From CBDFGS01 sp965247255 (GTDB lineage Bacteria; Chloroflexota; Dehalococcoidia; Lucifugimonadales; CAUZJF01): 64,000 bases of DNA. Each line of letters opens with the position of its first letter. Positions within the stretch are counted from its first letter, which is position 1. The translations under genes were made by a program, and so were the position numbers. Of the stretch, positions 43,572-51,544 are shown piece by piece. The notes below the pieces were generated by a model. The model was not told the origin of the DNA. It searched no databases and was given only the letters and a program-made list of their open reading frames with translations. The stretch spans positions 62,001 to 126,000 of the forward strand of contig CBDFGS010000012.1 in assembly GCA_965247255.1 (NCBI GenBank). The letters run 5' to 3'.

Positions 43572-45287
43572 TTGAAGAAGTCCGACTTCGTGATTCGGTT
43601 CGCCGGCGAGGGGAATCAAGGACTGTTGACCGCGGCGATAGCGTTCGCAGCCGCGAATACCCAAGCCGGATATCACGCGCAAACATTCGCCACTTTCCCG
43701 TCCCAGATCACGGGCGGCCCAACCTGGATGCAGGCGCGCGTCTCTACTACGCCGGTGCTGAGCCGCGGAGACGATCTGGACGCCCTGGTGGTCTTTAACG
43801 AGTACGCGTACAACGAGCACAAGGGCGAGGTGAGGGATGGGGGCGTAATCCTCTACGACTCGGACGCGCTCACCGTTGAGGACGACGGGAAGAGCCTCGG
43901 GATTGCTTTCGAGAAGCTCGGTAAGTCCACCGGCAACCCCAGGGCCGCGAACATGGTGGTCATGGGCGCGCTAGCCCACCTCGCCAACATTCCCCAAACG
44001 GTGCTGGAGGACTGGGTGCGCCGGCGGTACGCCAACACCGCCCGCTACGGCGAGAAGACCGTACCAAGCAATATTCAAGCGATGTCTCTTGGGCGCGAGG
44101 AAGCGGTCAAAAGTGGGTTCAGCCTCGGCGAGCTCGAGGACCCGATCAAGCCCGAGTATGAGCAGATGTTCGTGGATGGGAACGAGGCCCTATGTTTGGG
44201 CGCGGTGGCCGCCGGTCTCGAGTTCTACGTTGGATATCCGATTTCCCCCGCGACGACGATCCTGATCTGGATGGAGGAGAACCTGGTAGGAGATGGGCGA
44301 TTTGCCTATCAGGTGAGCTCCGAGATCGAGGCGATCACGTCGTTAGTCGGTGCAAGCTACGGCGGCGTCAAAGCGATGACGGCGACGGCGGGCCCCGGCT
44401 TCTCGTTGATGAGCGAGGGCCTGGGCCTGGCGTGGATGGCCGAAATCCCCATCGTGGTCGCGGATATACAGCGAGGCGGGCCGGCCACCGGACTGCCTAC
44501 CAAGACCGAGCAATCGGACCTGCTCAACGCGCTCAACCCTGCGCACGGGGACGTGCTGCTTCCGGTGATCGCTCCGGGGACCGTTGAGGAGTGTTTCTAC
44601 GCAGCGGCGGCTGCCCTCAACTGGGCGGAAAGGTACCAGGGCCCGGTGGTCCTGCTCAGCGAGCACTCCCTGTCCGAAAAGAAACAGAATATCCCTAAGC
44701 CGGACCTGAGCAAGCTGGCCGTCGAGCGCCGCCAGGTATACTCAGGCGACAACGGCTATCAGAGGTACGAGCCGAGCGAGCTGTCCCCGATGCCGCTCCC
44801 GGGCGGCCCGGGAAGTTACGTGGCGAACGCCAGCGAGCACGACGGGATGGGCGATACGACCCACCTGCCGCAACGCCATGTCCAGATGACGGAGCGACGC
44901 TTCAGCAAGCTGAAGCTGCTCGAGGACGGCACCTACGAGTCGGAGAACGCGGCGTCGCCCATAGCGATGATGCCGTGGGGAGGCTCGAAGGGACCGGCGC
45001 TTGAGGCCTACAGGCGCCTGATCGACGCCGGCGAAGACCTGGGTTGGTACTACACCATGTACCTCAGCCCCCTCCCTCCCCAGCTACTGGAAGAGCTGAG
45101 GCGGAAGCAGTTGGTCCTGGTGCCGGAGCTCAACTACCTGGGGCAGTTCGCATCTTACCTTCGGTCGCTGAGTGTGCCGGCGGAGTCGATAACTCAATAC
45201 ACGGGCCTTCCGTTCCGAGTTAAAGACCTGGTGGAGCGCGTAAGCGAGAAGGTGCGCTCCGAGCGAAGAGAGAGAGTGGCCGTATGA
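43572..45287 (+). CDS. korA: 2-oxoacid:ferredoxin oxidoreductase, fused gamma-alpha subunit
   Basis: A 571-residue subunit that with KorB oxidises a 2-oxoacid (2-oxoglutarate type likely) to acyl-CoA with ferredoxin. Residues 1-190 are the gamma domain (FVIRFAGEGNQGLLTAAIA, FPSQITGGPTWMQARVS). The alpha pyrimidine-binding domain follows (LEFYVGYPISPATTILIWME, about 232-251), then MTATAGPGFSLMSEGLGLAWMAEIP and the domain II/III tail with VLVPELNYLGQF. TTG 43572 with GGAGG seven bases upstream is preferred to ATG 43491. Its stop overlaps korB (ATGA). Confidence 0.92.
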   Translation: MKKSDFVIRFAGEGNQGLLTAAIAFAAANTQAGYHAQTFATFPSQITGGPTWMQARVSTTPVLSRGDDLDALVVFNEYAYNEHKGEVRDGGVILYDSDALTVEDDGKSLGIAFEKLGKSTGNPRAANMVVMGALAHLANIPQTVLEDWVRRRYANTARYGEKTVPSNIQAMSLGREEAVKSGFSLGELEDPIKPEYEQMFVDGNEALCLGAVAAGLEFYVGYPISPATTILIWMEENLVGDGRFAYQVSSEIEAITSLVGASYGGVKAMTATAGPGFSLMSEGLGLAWMAEIPIVVADIQRGGPATGLPTKTEQSDLLNALNPAHGDVLLPVIAPGTVEECFYAAAAALNWAERYQGPVVLLSEHSLSEKKQNIPKPDLSKLAVERRQVYSGDNGYQRYEPSELSPMPLPGGPGSYVANASEHDGMGDTTHLPQRHVQMTERRFSKLKLLEDGTYESENAASPIAMMPWGGSKGPALEAYRRLIDAGEDLGWYYTMYLSPLPPQLLEELRRKQLVLVPELNYLGQFASYLRSLSVPAESITQYTGLPFRVKDLVERVSEKVRSERRERVAV

Positions 45288-46150
45288 CAGACAAGAACCC
45301 GGAATACGATTTCAAGTGGTGCCCAGGGTGCGGGGACTTCGGAGTCAGGCGCGCCATTGAGGCAGCAATCGAGAGGCGCATCATAGAGCGCGAGGACCCG
45401 ATCGAGAACAACGTGGTGGTGGCGGGAATCGGCTGCTCCGGTAATATGGTGCACCTTCTCGAGGGCCCACAGCCATTCGGGATCCACGGGCTTCATGGAA
45501 GGACCTTGCCGGTGGCGATGGGCATCAAGGCCGGCCGCCCCGATCTCAACGTGGTGATTGTCGCGGGAGACGGAGACTTCCTGAGTATCGGCATGGAGCA
45601 TATCGCGCCACAGGCACAGCGCAACCTGAACGTGTGCGCCGTAGTGATGGACAACGCCGTATACGGGCTGACTAAAGGCCAGAGCTCCCCAACGAGCGAA
45701 GAGGGGATGGTCACTAGCTCAACGCCTTACGGTAAGCCTGAGGACGGGCTGAATGCTCTCAGGCTTTACCTGACGGTCGGCGCCTCTTTCGTCTCATCGG
45801 GTCTGTCGAGTAAGATCAAGGACCTGTCCGAAATGATCTATCAGGGAATGGAGCATCCGGGGTTCGCGGTCGTGCATGTGCAGTCACCGTGCACGGAGTA
45901 CAACAACACCTTCGAGCAGCTCAAAGGGAACCCGAAGAAGGGGATCGCCCCGCTGGCATGGGATATTCCTGATGACCACGATACCGGCGATCTCACGGCG
46001 GCCAATGGAATCGTCGACGACGGCGGTGTGCCGCTAGGGATCATCTTTCAGGCCGAAGGGCGGTCAACCTTCGACGAGCGAATGGCGGCGGTGACCGAAA
46101 AGGCGAAGTCACGGACGATCGAGGAGATGATGGCCTCGTATACCGTGTAG
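45284..46150 (+). CDS. korB: 2-oxoacid:ferredoxin oxidoreductase, beta subunit
   Basis: A 288-residue thiamine-diphosphate subunit. WCPGCG (Cys13, Cys16) and GIGCSGN (about 51) supply cluster ligands, and the ThDP motif is GDGDFLSIGMEH (about 95-106) with the following DNAVYGLTKGQSSPTS. ATG overlaps the alpha stop, so the pair is co-translated. An intrinsic terminator lies at 46271-46299. The enzyme usually works in reductive or ferredoxin-linked central metabolism, but the pair also occurs in aerobes. Confidence 0.93.
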   Translation: MTDKNPEYDFKWCPGCGDFGVRRAIEAAIERRIIEREDPIENNVVVAGIGCSGNMVHLLEGPQPFGIHGLHGRTLPVAMGIKAGRPDLNVVIVAGDGDFLSIGMEHIAPQAQRNLNVCAVVMDNAVYGLTKGQSSPTSEEGMVTSSTPYGKPEDGLNALRLYLTVGASFVSSGLSSKIKDLSEMIYQGMEHPGFAVVHVQSPCTEYNNTFEQLKGNPKKGIAPLAWDIPDDHDTGDLTAANGIVDDGGVPLGIIFQAEGRSTFDERMAAVTEKAKSRTIEEMMASYTV

Positions 46151-46196
46151 CCGCGGCGCCCTTGACGAAGGTGGTCGGCGGTGTTGCACGGAAGAG

Positions 46197-46245
46197 TGCC
46201 CCCGCCCCAGATGCTTCGTCGGGACTCCTCAGCATGACAATTCCT
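46197..46245 (+). repeat. Dispersed repeat copy related to 41550-41606
   Basis: GTGCCCCCGCCCCAGATGCT and the following TCGTCGGGACTCCTCAGCATGACA match the arrangement at 41556-41606 (GGCCCCCACCCCAGGTCCTT, then CGTCGG and CCTCCTCAGGACGACATT). Two copies within 5 kb, both in gaps, indicate a mobile or amplified intergenic element. Confidence 0.6.
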
Positions 46246-46270
46246 GTTGTACTTTGTAGCGTAGACGATA

Positions 46271-46299
46271 GGCCCCGCGCTGGCGGGGCTCTTCTTTTT
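46271..46299 (+). terminator. Intrinsic terminator after korB
   Basis: GCCCCGC (46272-46278) pairs with GCGGGGC (46283-46289) around GCTG and is followed by TCTTCTTTTT. It ends the korAB transcript and lies just past the 3' end of the convergent sigma-factor gene. Confidence 0.85.
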
Positions 46300-46325
46300 C
46301 GGAGGACTGAGCTGGGGCGGGTCGC

Positions 46326-46868
46326 TCAGTCGGACGGACGCGCCTCGACGTAGTCTGAAAGAAACTTGCGGAGGAGAACGCGAGCGCGGTGGAGTCGGGA
46401 CTTCAGCGCGGCAACCGAGACGTCGAGTACCTCGGCCGCCTCCTGGTTGGAGTAGCCCTGCACGTCCCGCAGCACCACGGCGGCCCGGAGGTCCGGTTCG
46501 AGTCTGCTGATTCCCTCCTGTAGCTTGTCGCCGAGCTCCGCGTTGACCGCTTCCTTGCTTGGCGAGCTGGTCCAGTCCGGTATCTCGATATCTTCCAGGC
46601 CTGTCTGGGTGAGCTTACGGGATAGCTTCGTCTTGCGCAGCCTCATCAGGGCGGCGTTCACGGTGATCCTATAGAGCCACGTGGTGACCTTGGCCTGGCC
46701 GCGGAAGCGCTCGAAGGCGCGGTAGGCCGATAGGAAAGCGTCTTGCACTACGTCCTCCGCATCCTCGTGGTTTCCCATCATCCGGAAAGCCACGTTGTAG
46801 ACGAAGGCGGTATGATTTTCGACTAGTGCGTCGAAGTCTTCGGCTTCAGGGTCGCTGTTAGCTGCCAT
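46326..46868 (-). CDS. ECF-type RNA polymerase sigma factor
   Basis: A 180-residue sigma-70 family protein with regions 2 and 4 only. Region 2 is FVYNVAFRMMGNHEDAEDVVQDAFL and VTTWLYRITVNAALMRLRK; region 4 is LEPDLRAAVVLRDVQGYSNQEAAEVLDVSVAALKSRLHRAR (each given here in parts, about 20-85 and 120-165). It is RpoE/SigW-like. A divergent zinc-finger gene at 47050 is a likely anti-sigma factor. Target promoters cannot be told from the window. Confidence 0.92.
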   Translation of the reverse strand: MAANSDPEAEDFDALVENHTAFVYNVAFRMMGNHEDAEDVVQDAFLSAYRAFERFRGQAKVTTWLYRITVNAALMRLRKTKLSRKLTQTGLEDIEIPDWTSSPSKEAVNAELGDKLQEGISRLEPDLRAAVVLRDVQGYSNQEAAEVLDVSVAALKSRLHRARVLLRKFLSDYVEARPSD

Positions 46869-47049
46869 TTGCCCGGCGTTGCTACTCCTGGCTAGATCTC
46901 CCGCTGCGTCTTCCGTGGCCGGAATCCGCCGCAGTTTATCGGCATCATATTAAGTGAATGGCGGACCAGAGATAGAAGACTCTGTTGACCGGCGGGAGCG
47001 CCATCCAGTATGGTTTTGCGGGTCATCGCATAAGGAGGGTTCGGATCAA

Positions 47050-47313
47050 GTGGTCTCTATTCTACGGATGTTCGGGCGAAAGAGCGACCATGCGGAGATC
47101 CGCGAGGGAGCCTCTGATTATATAGACGGAGACCTGGACCCGGAGGCCGCCGCCGCGATCAAGTCCCACCTCGACATGTGTCCTCCGTGCAGGACCTTCT
47201 TCGAGACTCTCAGGGCTACGATAGGACTCCTGGGCTCTTCCAAGAGAGAGGAACCCAGGGCTTCATTCAGGAAGCGCTTGAAGGACAGGCTACACGCCGA
47301 ACGGGGGAGATAG
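47050..47313 (+). CDS. Putative zinc-finger anti-sigma factor (zf-HC2)
   Basis: An 87-residue soluble protein. It has the zf-HC2 motif HLDMCPPC (HxxxCxxC) after an acidic DYIDGDLDPEAAAAIKS helix, and a basic C-terminal helix. There is no membrane segment, as in ZAS-type cytosolic anti-sigma factors. AAGGAGGG (47032-47039) ten bases before GTG 47050 gives the start; ATG 47068 is possible. It is divergent from the ECF gene rather than co-transcribed with it, which is less usual. Confidence 0.75.
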   Translation: MVSILRMFGRKSDHAEIREGASDYIDGDLDPEAAAAIKSHLDMCPPCRTFFETLRATIGLLGSSKREEPRASFRKRLKDRLHAERGR

Positions 47314-47360
47314 CCCCACGCGTCCGGAGCGTTCACTATTCGCCGCCGCTAGTCGCGGCT

Positions 47361-47819
47361 TCAATTAGCAGCTACGTACTTGGACGGGCACTTTACGATC
47401 GGTACGTTCTGGGTCAAGAATACGCGGTCATCCGCGTAGGTGCCCTCAAGCACGATCTCTGAGTGCTCATTAAAGAATAGGCCGGGCACTACCCCTTGGT
47501 GTACGACGCTCAGAGTCTCCGCGCCATCCGTGAGCGAGAACCTGGCCGTAGTCGAGCCCTCGTCCCTCTCGAACGATCCGGGCACAAGCTTGCCGGCGAC
47601 GCGGACCGCTCGCTCCTCTCCAGTTGGCCCGACCTCTAGCAGCTCGTCGACGGTGAAGTAGTAGAGTGTGGCGCCCTGGAAGGCCATGACCGCAAAGTAG
47701 ACGAAGGCCCCGATCAACACAGCGAGGCCGAGGATAGCCTTGCCTCGGTGGGATGAGAGAGTCGCTTCGTCACCAGCAAGGTGGGGATACTTTGGTGGCG
47801 CGCTTTTGGCCTGGTCCAC
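47361..47819 (-). CDS. ccmE: Cytochrome c maturation heme chaperone CcmE, CxxxY type
   Basis: A 152-residue membrane-anchored OB-fold heme chaperone. One membrane helix lies at about 28-48, then the beta domain (TVDELLEVGPTGEERAVRVAGKLVPGSF, shown in part; RFSLTDGAETLSVVHQGVVP). In the usual HxxxY motif the heme-binding His is replaced by Cys: CPSKY at 144-148. This CxxxY form is known from some archaea and sulfate reducers. GTG 47819 overlaps the stop of ccmD (TAGTG), so the start is well supported. Confidence 0.88.
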   Translation of the reverse strand: MDQAKSAPPKYPHLAGDEATLSSHRGKAILGLAVLIGAFVYFAVMAFQGATLYYFTVDELLEVGPTGEERAVRVAGKLVPGSFERDEGSTTARFSLTDGAETLSVVHQGVVPGLFFNEHSEIVLEGTYADDRVFLTQNVPIVKCPSKYVAAN

Positions 47820-48175
47820 TATTCGGCACCTCGCTCTTGAGGCTCGTCGAGTTCCCCATCCTTCCGGGCGAAGTCGGCCCGGAGAGCATCGATCTCGCGG
47901 CGCATATCCTTCTGGCGCCGTGCGATATATATCAGGTAGCCGAAAAATGCGCCCCAAGTCACGAGGAACACGGCGAACAGGTAGGGCAGGTTCGCTTCAG
48001 GGTCCGCCGGGCCCTCCTGCTGGGCGGACACAGCGGCCTCGACGCCCTTTGAGCTAGGCTCGAAGTTTGAAGCGAGCGCCGAGGGCCCCGGCAGCGTGCT
48101 CGTCATGAGGACGAGAGCCGCGCCGCATACGCCCAGGCCCTTCCGCAGGCTAGGCCGCAAATTGAAATAGCTCAT
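47819..48175 (-). CDS. ccmD: CcmD-like small membrane protein with signal sequence
   Basis: A 118-residue protein. It has an N-terminal export signal (about 10-37, ending SALAS), a Glu/Pro-rich stretch, then a CcmD-like block, NLPYLFAVFLVTWGAFFGYL, with a basic and acidic cytosolic tail. CcmD is usually much shorter and without a signal peptide, so this is an extended form. It starts within the end of ccmC and overlaps ccmE. Confidence 0.75.
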   Translation of the reverse strand: MSYFNLRPSLRKGLGVCGAALVLMTSTLPGPSALASNFEPSSKGVEAAVSAQQEGPADPEANLPYLFAVFLVTWGAFFGYLIYIARRQKDMRREIDALRADFARKDGELDEPQERGAE

Positions 48176-48872
48176 CGACCCTGACTTCGGCGCGCCTCAG
48201 CGAGTATCGCGCTATGAGGAGATACACGAACATGACTACAAATGCGATGAACGAGACGAGGAAGGTCAACTCCATCCGGGAATCGAGAGAGCCTGACTCC
48301 GCGAGGGGGCCGATGTTCAGGTCCGGGTGGGTCGTGCGCCAGAGCTCGGTGGCATAGTAGATGATGGGCGCGTCGATGGCGCCGATCAGCGCGACTACAG
48401 AGCTATATCTGGCGCCCTGGGTGCCCTTGGGCCCATAGGCCCTGAGCATCAGGTACCCTACGAGGATGAACCACAGGATCAGCGTCGTCGTCAGCTTCGC
48501 GTCCCAAGTCCACCAAACGCCCCACACCGGCTTCGCCCATATCGTGCCGGTCACGATGATGAGCGTGGCGTATATCAGCCCCAATTCGGCGGTGGCATAG
48601 GCCAGGCTGTCCCACTTCTCCTTTCCGGTTGTCAGATGCATGATGCTGGCTATGGCCACAACGATGATCGCAACCAGTCCCAGCATGCCGAGCGGCACGT
48701 GGAAGTAGAAGATCCGCTGGGATACGCCCAGGTTCAGCTCTGTAGGGACCCAGAGGAAAATCATGAAGAGGCTCAGGCCCATCAGACCGGCGCTCGCAGC
48801 TAGCAGGGTGTTGCTAACGACGGCCCCGGCGAGGCCTGCCCTCCCTGGCTCGGAACCAACCGGGCGAGACAT
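48150..48872 (-). CDS. ccmC: Cytochrome c maturation heme-handling protein CcmC
   Basis: A 240-residue membrane protein with six segments. The tryptophan-rich heme loop reads PVWGVWWTWDAKLTTTLILW (about 118-137), flanked by histidines in FYFHVPLGMLGL and MHLTTGKE. With CcmD and CcmE it forms the heme-loading complex. It is first in ccmC-ccmD-ccmE. ccmF, ccmG and ccmH are not in the window. Confidence 0.92.
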   Translation of the reverse strand: MSRPVGSEPGRAGLAGAVVSNTLLAASAGLMGLSLFMIFLWVPTELNLGVSQRIFYFHVPLGMLGLVAIIVVAIASIMHLTTGKEKWDSLAYATAELGLIYATLIIVTGTIWAKPVWGVWWTWDAKLTTTLILWFILVGYLMLRAYGPKGTQGARYSSVVALIGAIDAPIIYYATELWRTTHPDLNIGPLAESGSLDSRMELTFLVSFIAFVVMFVYLLIARYSLRRAEVRVDELFQFAA

Positions 48873-48934
48873 GTGTGCAATATATCACAAAGGTAGTTGA
48901 CCGACGGGAGGCGGCTATGTTCGTACGTGCGAAG

Positions 48935-49417
48935 CTAACGCATCCACTCGGCGGCCAGCCTGGGGAAGCCCTCGCTCATACCGGCAAGCGTCTCATCCGG
49001 AATGAAAGCGAAGGTGCCAGTAGCTTCAGCCACAACTGTCCCATCCCGTAGCTCGACCCGGCCCTTCGTCTCGACAAACCCGCTGCGACTCCGTATACGC
49101 TCGCCTACTGCAATGGCGGATTCATCCATTCTAAGGGGACTTCGGAAACGGACGTCTACACGGGCCGTCATCGCCCAACGCCCTTCGAGCAGCGTGACCC
49201 TATTCATGACCTCGTCGAGAATCGCCGAGACAACGCCTCCGTGAACGTACCCAGGGAAGCCTTGGTGGGCTTTGCGGGCTCTGAACGTTGTAGTTACGGT
49301 GTCTCCTACGCGTTCGAACCGGAGGCGGAGGCCACACCTGTTGCGCGGCCCGCATACGAAGCACAGACCGTAGTCTGTTTCGTCGTTCAGCGATAGCTTT
49401 TCGTTGTCCTTGGACAT
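48935..49417 (-). CDS. PaaI-like hotdog-fold thioesterase
   Basis: A 160-residue hotdog protein. The helix-capping motif GFPGYVHGGVVSAILDEVMNR (about 54-74, given over two words in the fold) is that of PaaI/4HBT thioesterases, which hydrolyse acyl-CoA. An N-terminal CFVCGPRNRCGL adds a cysteine pair seen in a subgroup of these proteins. The start ATG 49417 follows GAGGAGGAG. No operon partner. Confidence 0.82.
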   Translation of the reverse strand: MSKDNEKLSLNDETDYGLCFVCGPRNRCGLRLRFERVGDTVTTTFRARKAHQGFPGYVHGGVVSAILDEVMNRVTLLEGRWAMTARVDVRFRSPLRMDESAIAVGERIRSRSGFVETKGRVELRDGTVVAEATGTFAFIPDETLAGMSEGFPRLAAEWMR

Positions 49418-49540
49418 TCGGTCATCTCCTCCTCGACCTCACGCCGGGGCGGCAAGCGTTCCACAGGGTGACTTTTTGGACGGGCCGCAGGGCCGTGCTA
49501 GCGCGGCCGCTGGGGCTCAGCTGAAGGCGCTCTCCCCGTA

Positions 49541-49569
49541 TTGTACAGAGCAGTTAGACGTGTTATACT
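49541..49569 (+). promoter_or_regulatory. Promoter of the nusA-infB operon
   Basis: TTGTAC (49541-49546) and TATACT (49564-49569) lie exactly 17 bases apart. Start is predicted near 49576. The preceding gene is on the other strand, so this promoter serves only the nusA operon. Confidence 0.7.
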
Positions 49570-49613
49570 ACTGCACCTACGCTGACCTGGAACACCTCTC
49601 GGTCGTCGATATG

Positions 49614-49642
49614 AAAGTGGGCTCGTCCCACTTTTCTTTGTT
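49614..49642 (+). terminator. Intrinsic terminator in the nusA leader (candidate attenuator)
   Basis: AAAGTGGG (49614-49621) pairs perfectly with CCCACTTT (49627-49634) around CTCGT and is followed by TCTTTGTT. It lies about 40 bases after the predicted start and 42 before the nusA ATG, with no plus-strand gene upstream. It should therefore end short leader transcripts. Confidence 0.75.
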
Positions 49643-49683
49643 ACTGGGGGAGTGCGAAGCCAGTCAAGGAGGTGGCGGAAGAC

Positions 49684-51216
49684 ATGAAGAGCGACTTTAT
49701 CATCGCTTTAACGCAGCTTGCCGCCGAGCGCAATCTCCCAAGGGACGTTGTGCTTTCTGCCATTGAAGACGCCCTGGTGTCCGCGTACAGGAAGGATAGC
49801 GTGGCGGCCGGGCAGAATATCTCGGTCAAGCTGGACCCGGGGTCCGGGGACGTGACGCTGTTTGTCGTAAAGACAGTCTCCGAAGAGGTTGAAGACCCAC
49901 AGCAAGAGATATCCGTCGCGGACGCCAAGAAGATAAAGCCGGAGGCCGAGCTCGGGGAGGTCGTCGCCACGGAGCGCCTGCCGCATAGCGCGGGCCGCAT
50001 AGCCGCCCAGACGGCGAAACAGGTTGTGATACAGAGGCTGAGGGAGGCGGAACGGGAGCTGGTATTCCAGGAGTTCGCCGACAAGGAAGGCGGGGTCTTC
50101 ACGGTAACGGTGCAGAAAATGGAGCCCGGCCAGATCACCGTCGAGCTGGGACGTGCCGAGGCGATACTACCCCCTTCCGAGCAGGCGGCATACGAGAGAT
50201 ACCGCGTCGGGCAGAAGATAAAGGTGCTGCTGCAGTCGGTACGCAGGTCCAACAAGGGGCCGGAGCTAATCGTCTCTAGGGCAGACCAGCTGCTCGTGAA
50301 GCGTCTGTTCGAGACGGAGGTGCCTGAGATATACAACGGCGCCGTCGAGATCGTCTCCATCGCCAGGGAGGCGGGATCCCGCTCCAAGGTCGCCGTGTTT
50401 GCGAAGCAGGACGGCGTGGATGCTGTGGGGTCTTGCGTTGGGCTGAGAGGCATCCGTATACAGAATATCGTGAACGAGCTCCACGGCGAAAAGATCGACG
50501 TGGTGAAGTGGAACAAGGACGCCACGGAGTTCCTTGCCAGCGCATTGAGTCCTTCGACCGTATTGCGCGTGGATATCGACGAGGAGTCGAAGGCCGCGAC
50601 TGCGGTCGTGCCCGATCGCCAGCTCTCCCTCGCCATCGGCAAAGAGGGACAGAACGCGAGACTTGCCGCCAGACTCACCGGTTGGAATCTGGAAATTAAG
50701 AGCGATGTCGAGGCAGCGGCGCCGTCAGAGAACGGTGAGAAGGCTGAGGAGGCCGTGCCCGCGGAGGATGCGCCGAAGGACGAAGCCACCACCGTAGAGG
50801 CGAAGGCCGAGGTGGAAGCTGAGGAGGCGCCGGCGGAGGCGCCAGAGGAAGAAGCCGCGAAAGAGGCCGAAGAGCCGGCGGCGGCTGAGGTCGAGGAGGC
50901 TGAGGCGCCCACCGACGAGGAGGAGGCAAAGGAAGCAGACGAGGAAGTGGAGATTCCCGAGGAGCTGCTTCTTATGGAGGAGATCGACCAACCCGTGGAG
51001 GAGCCTGTTCCGGTCGCCGACAGCTCCGCCATTCAGGACCTTCCCGAAGACATCTGGAATCTCAGGAACATGCCCCAGAGCGAGCCGGGCGTGATCCGGT
51101 TTGCCGAGGATATCGACGAGCTGGCCAGGCGAACGGGGTCACGGCGCGGTCGACGAAGCAGCAGCTCGTCTGCCAACCGCGGAGGTCGCAGGCGTGGGCC
51201 GGTTAGAAGGCGGTAG
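49684..51216 (+). CDS. nusA: Transcription termination/antitermination factor NusA
   Basis: A 510-residue RNA-polymerase-binding factor. Order: N-terminal RNAP domain (1-125), S1 domain (about 130-200), two KH domains (about 200-345, including DGVDAVGSCVGLRGIRIQNI and LSLAIGKEGQNARLAARLTG). Then comes a long acidic Ala/Glu-rich tail (about 345-450) and a basic Ser/Arg/Gly end (RRGRRSSSSSANRGG). ATG 49684 has AGGAGG eleven bases upstream; GTG 49672 overlaps that site. It heads nusA-ylxR-infB-rbfA-truB. The usual first gene, rimP, is missing here. Confidence 0.96.
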   Translation: MKSDFIIALTQLAAERNLPRDVVLSAIEDALVSAYRKDSVAAGQNISVKLDPGSGDVTLFVVKTVSEEVEDPQQEISVADAKKIKPEAELGEVVATERLPHSAGRIAAQTAKQVVIQRLREAERELVFQEFADKEGGVFTVTVQKMEPGQITVELGRAEAILPPSEQAAYERYRVGQKIKVLLQSVRRSNKGPELIVSRADQLLVKRLFETEVPEIYNGAVEIVSIAREAGSRSKVAVFAKQDGVDAVGSCVGLRGIRIQNIVNELHGEKIDVVKWNKDATEFLASALSPSTVLRVDIDEESKAATAVVPDRQLSLAIGKEGQNARLAARLTGWNLEIKSDVEAAAPSENGEKAEEAVPAEDAPKDEATTVEAKAEVEAEEAPAEAPEEEAAKEAEEPAAAEVEEAEAPTDEEEAKEADEEVEIPEELLLMEEIDQPVEEPVPVADSSAIQDLPEDIWNLRNMPQSEPGVIRFAEDIDELARRTGSRRGRRSSSSSANRGGRRRGPVRRR

Positions 51217-51230
51217 TCGGGGGAACACCA

Positions 51231-51515
51231 ATGACCGCCGTCAAACGTCACGTGCCGTTTAGGACCTGTGTCTCTTGCGGAAGCAAGAAGGAGAAAAGGG
51301 GACTGACGCGGATCGTCGCCTCGCCGGGCGGTGGCGCCGACGTCGACCCCACCGGGAAGCTTCCGGGGCGAGGAGCGTACTTATGCAGGGAGGGCGGATG
51401 CGCGGAAGGACCGCCGGACCGTGGGAGGCTAGAATACGCGCTCCGCGTCCAATTGAGCGAACCCGACCTGGCTGCAATTCGGTCGGCGATCGAGTCCACT
51501 TACGCGTTAGCGTAG
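51231..51515 (+). CDS. ylxR: YlxR/RnpM RNA-binding protein
   Basis: A 94-residue YlxR-family protein. It has the family motifs RTCVSCGSKKEKRGLTRIV (12-30) and PGRGAYLCREGGC. The B. subtilis homologue modulates RNase P. Here it sits in its usual place between nusA and infB, 14 bases after nusA. Confidence 0.92.
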   Translation: MTAVKRHVPFRTCVSCGSKKEKRGLTRIVASPGGGADVDPTGKLPGRGAYLCREGGCAEGPPDRGRLEYALRVQLSEPDLAAIRSAIESTYALA

Positions 51516-51544
51516 ACAGACGATGGAACAGAGGTTGAGCTTAG

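Noticed and set aside
50700..51000. Long antisense frames opposite nusA
   Set aside because: They arise from the Ala/Glu-rich repetitive coding sequence of NusA and give Ser/Pro/Leu-rich low-complexity translations.
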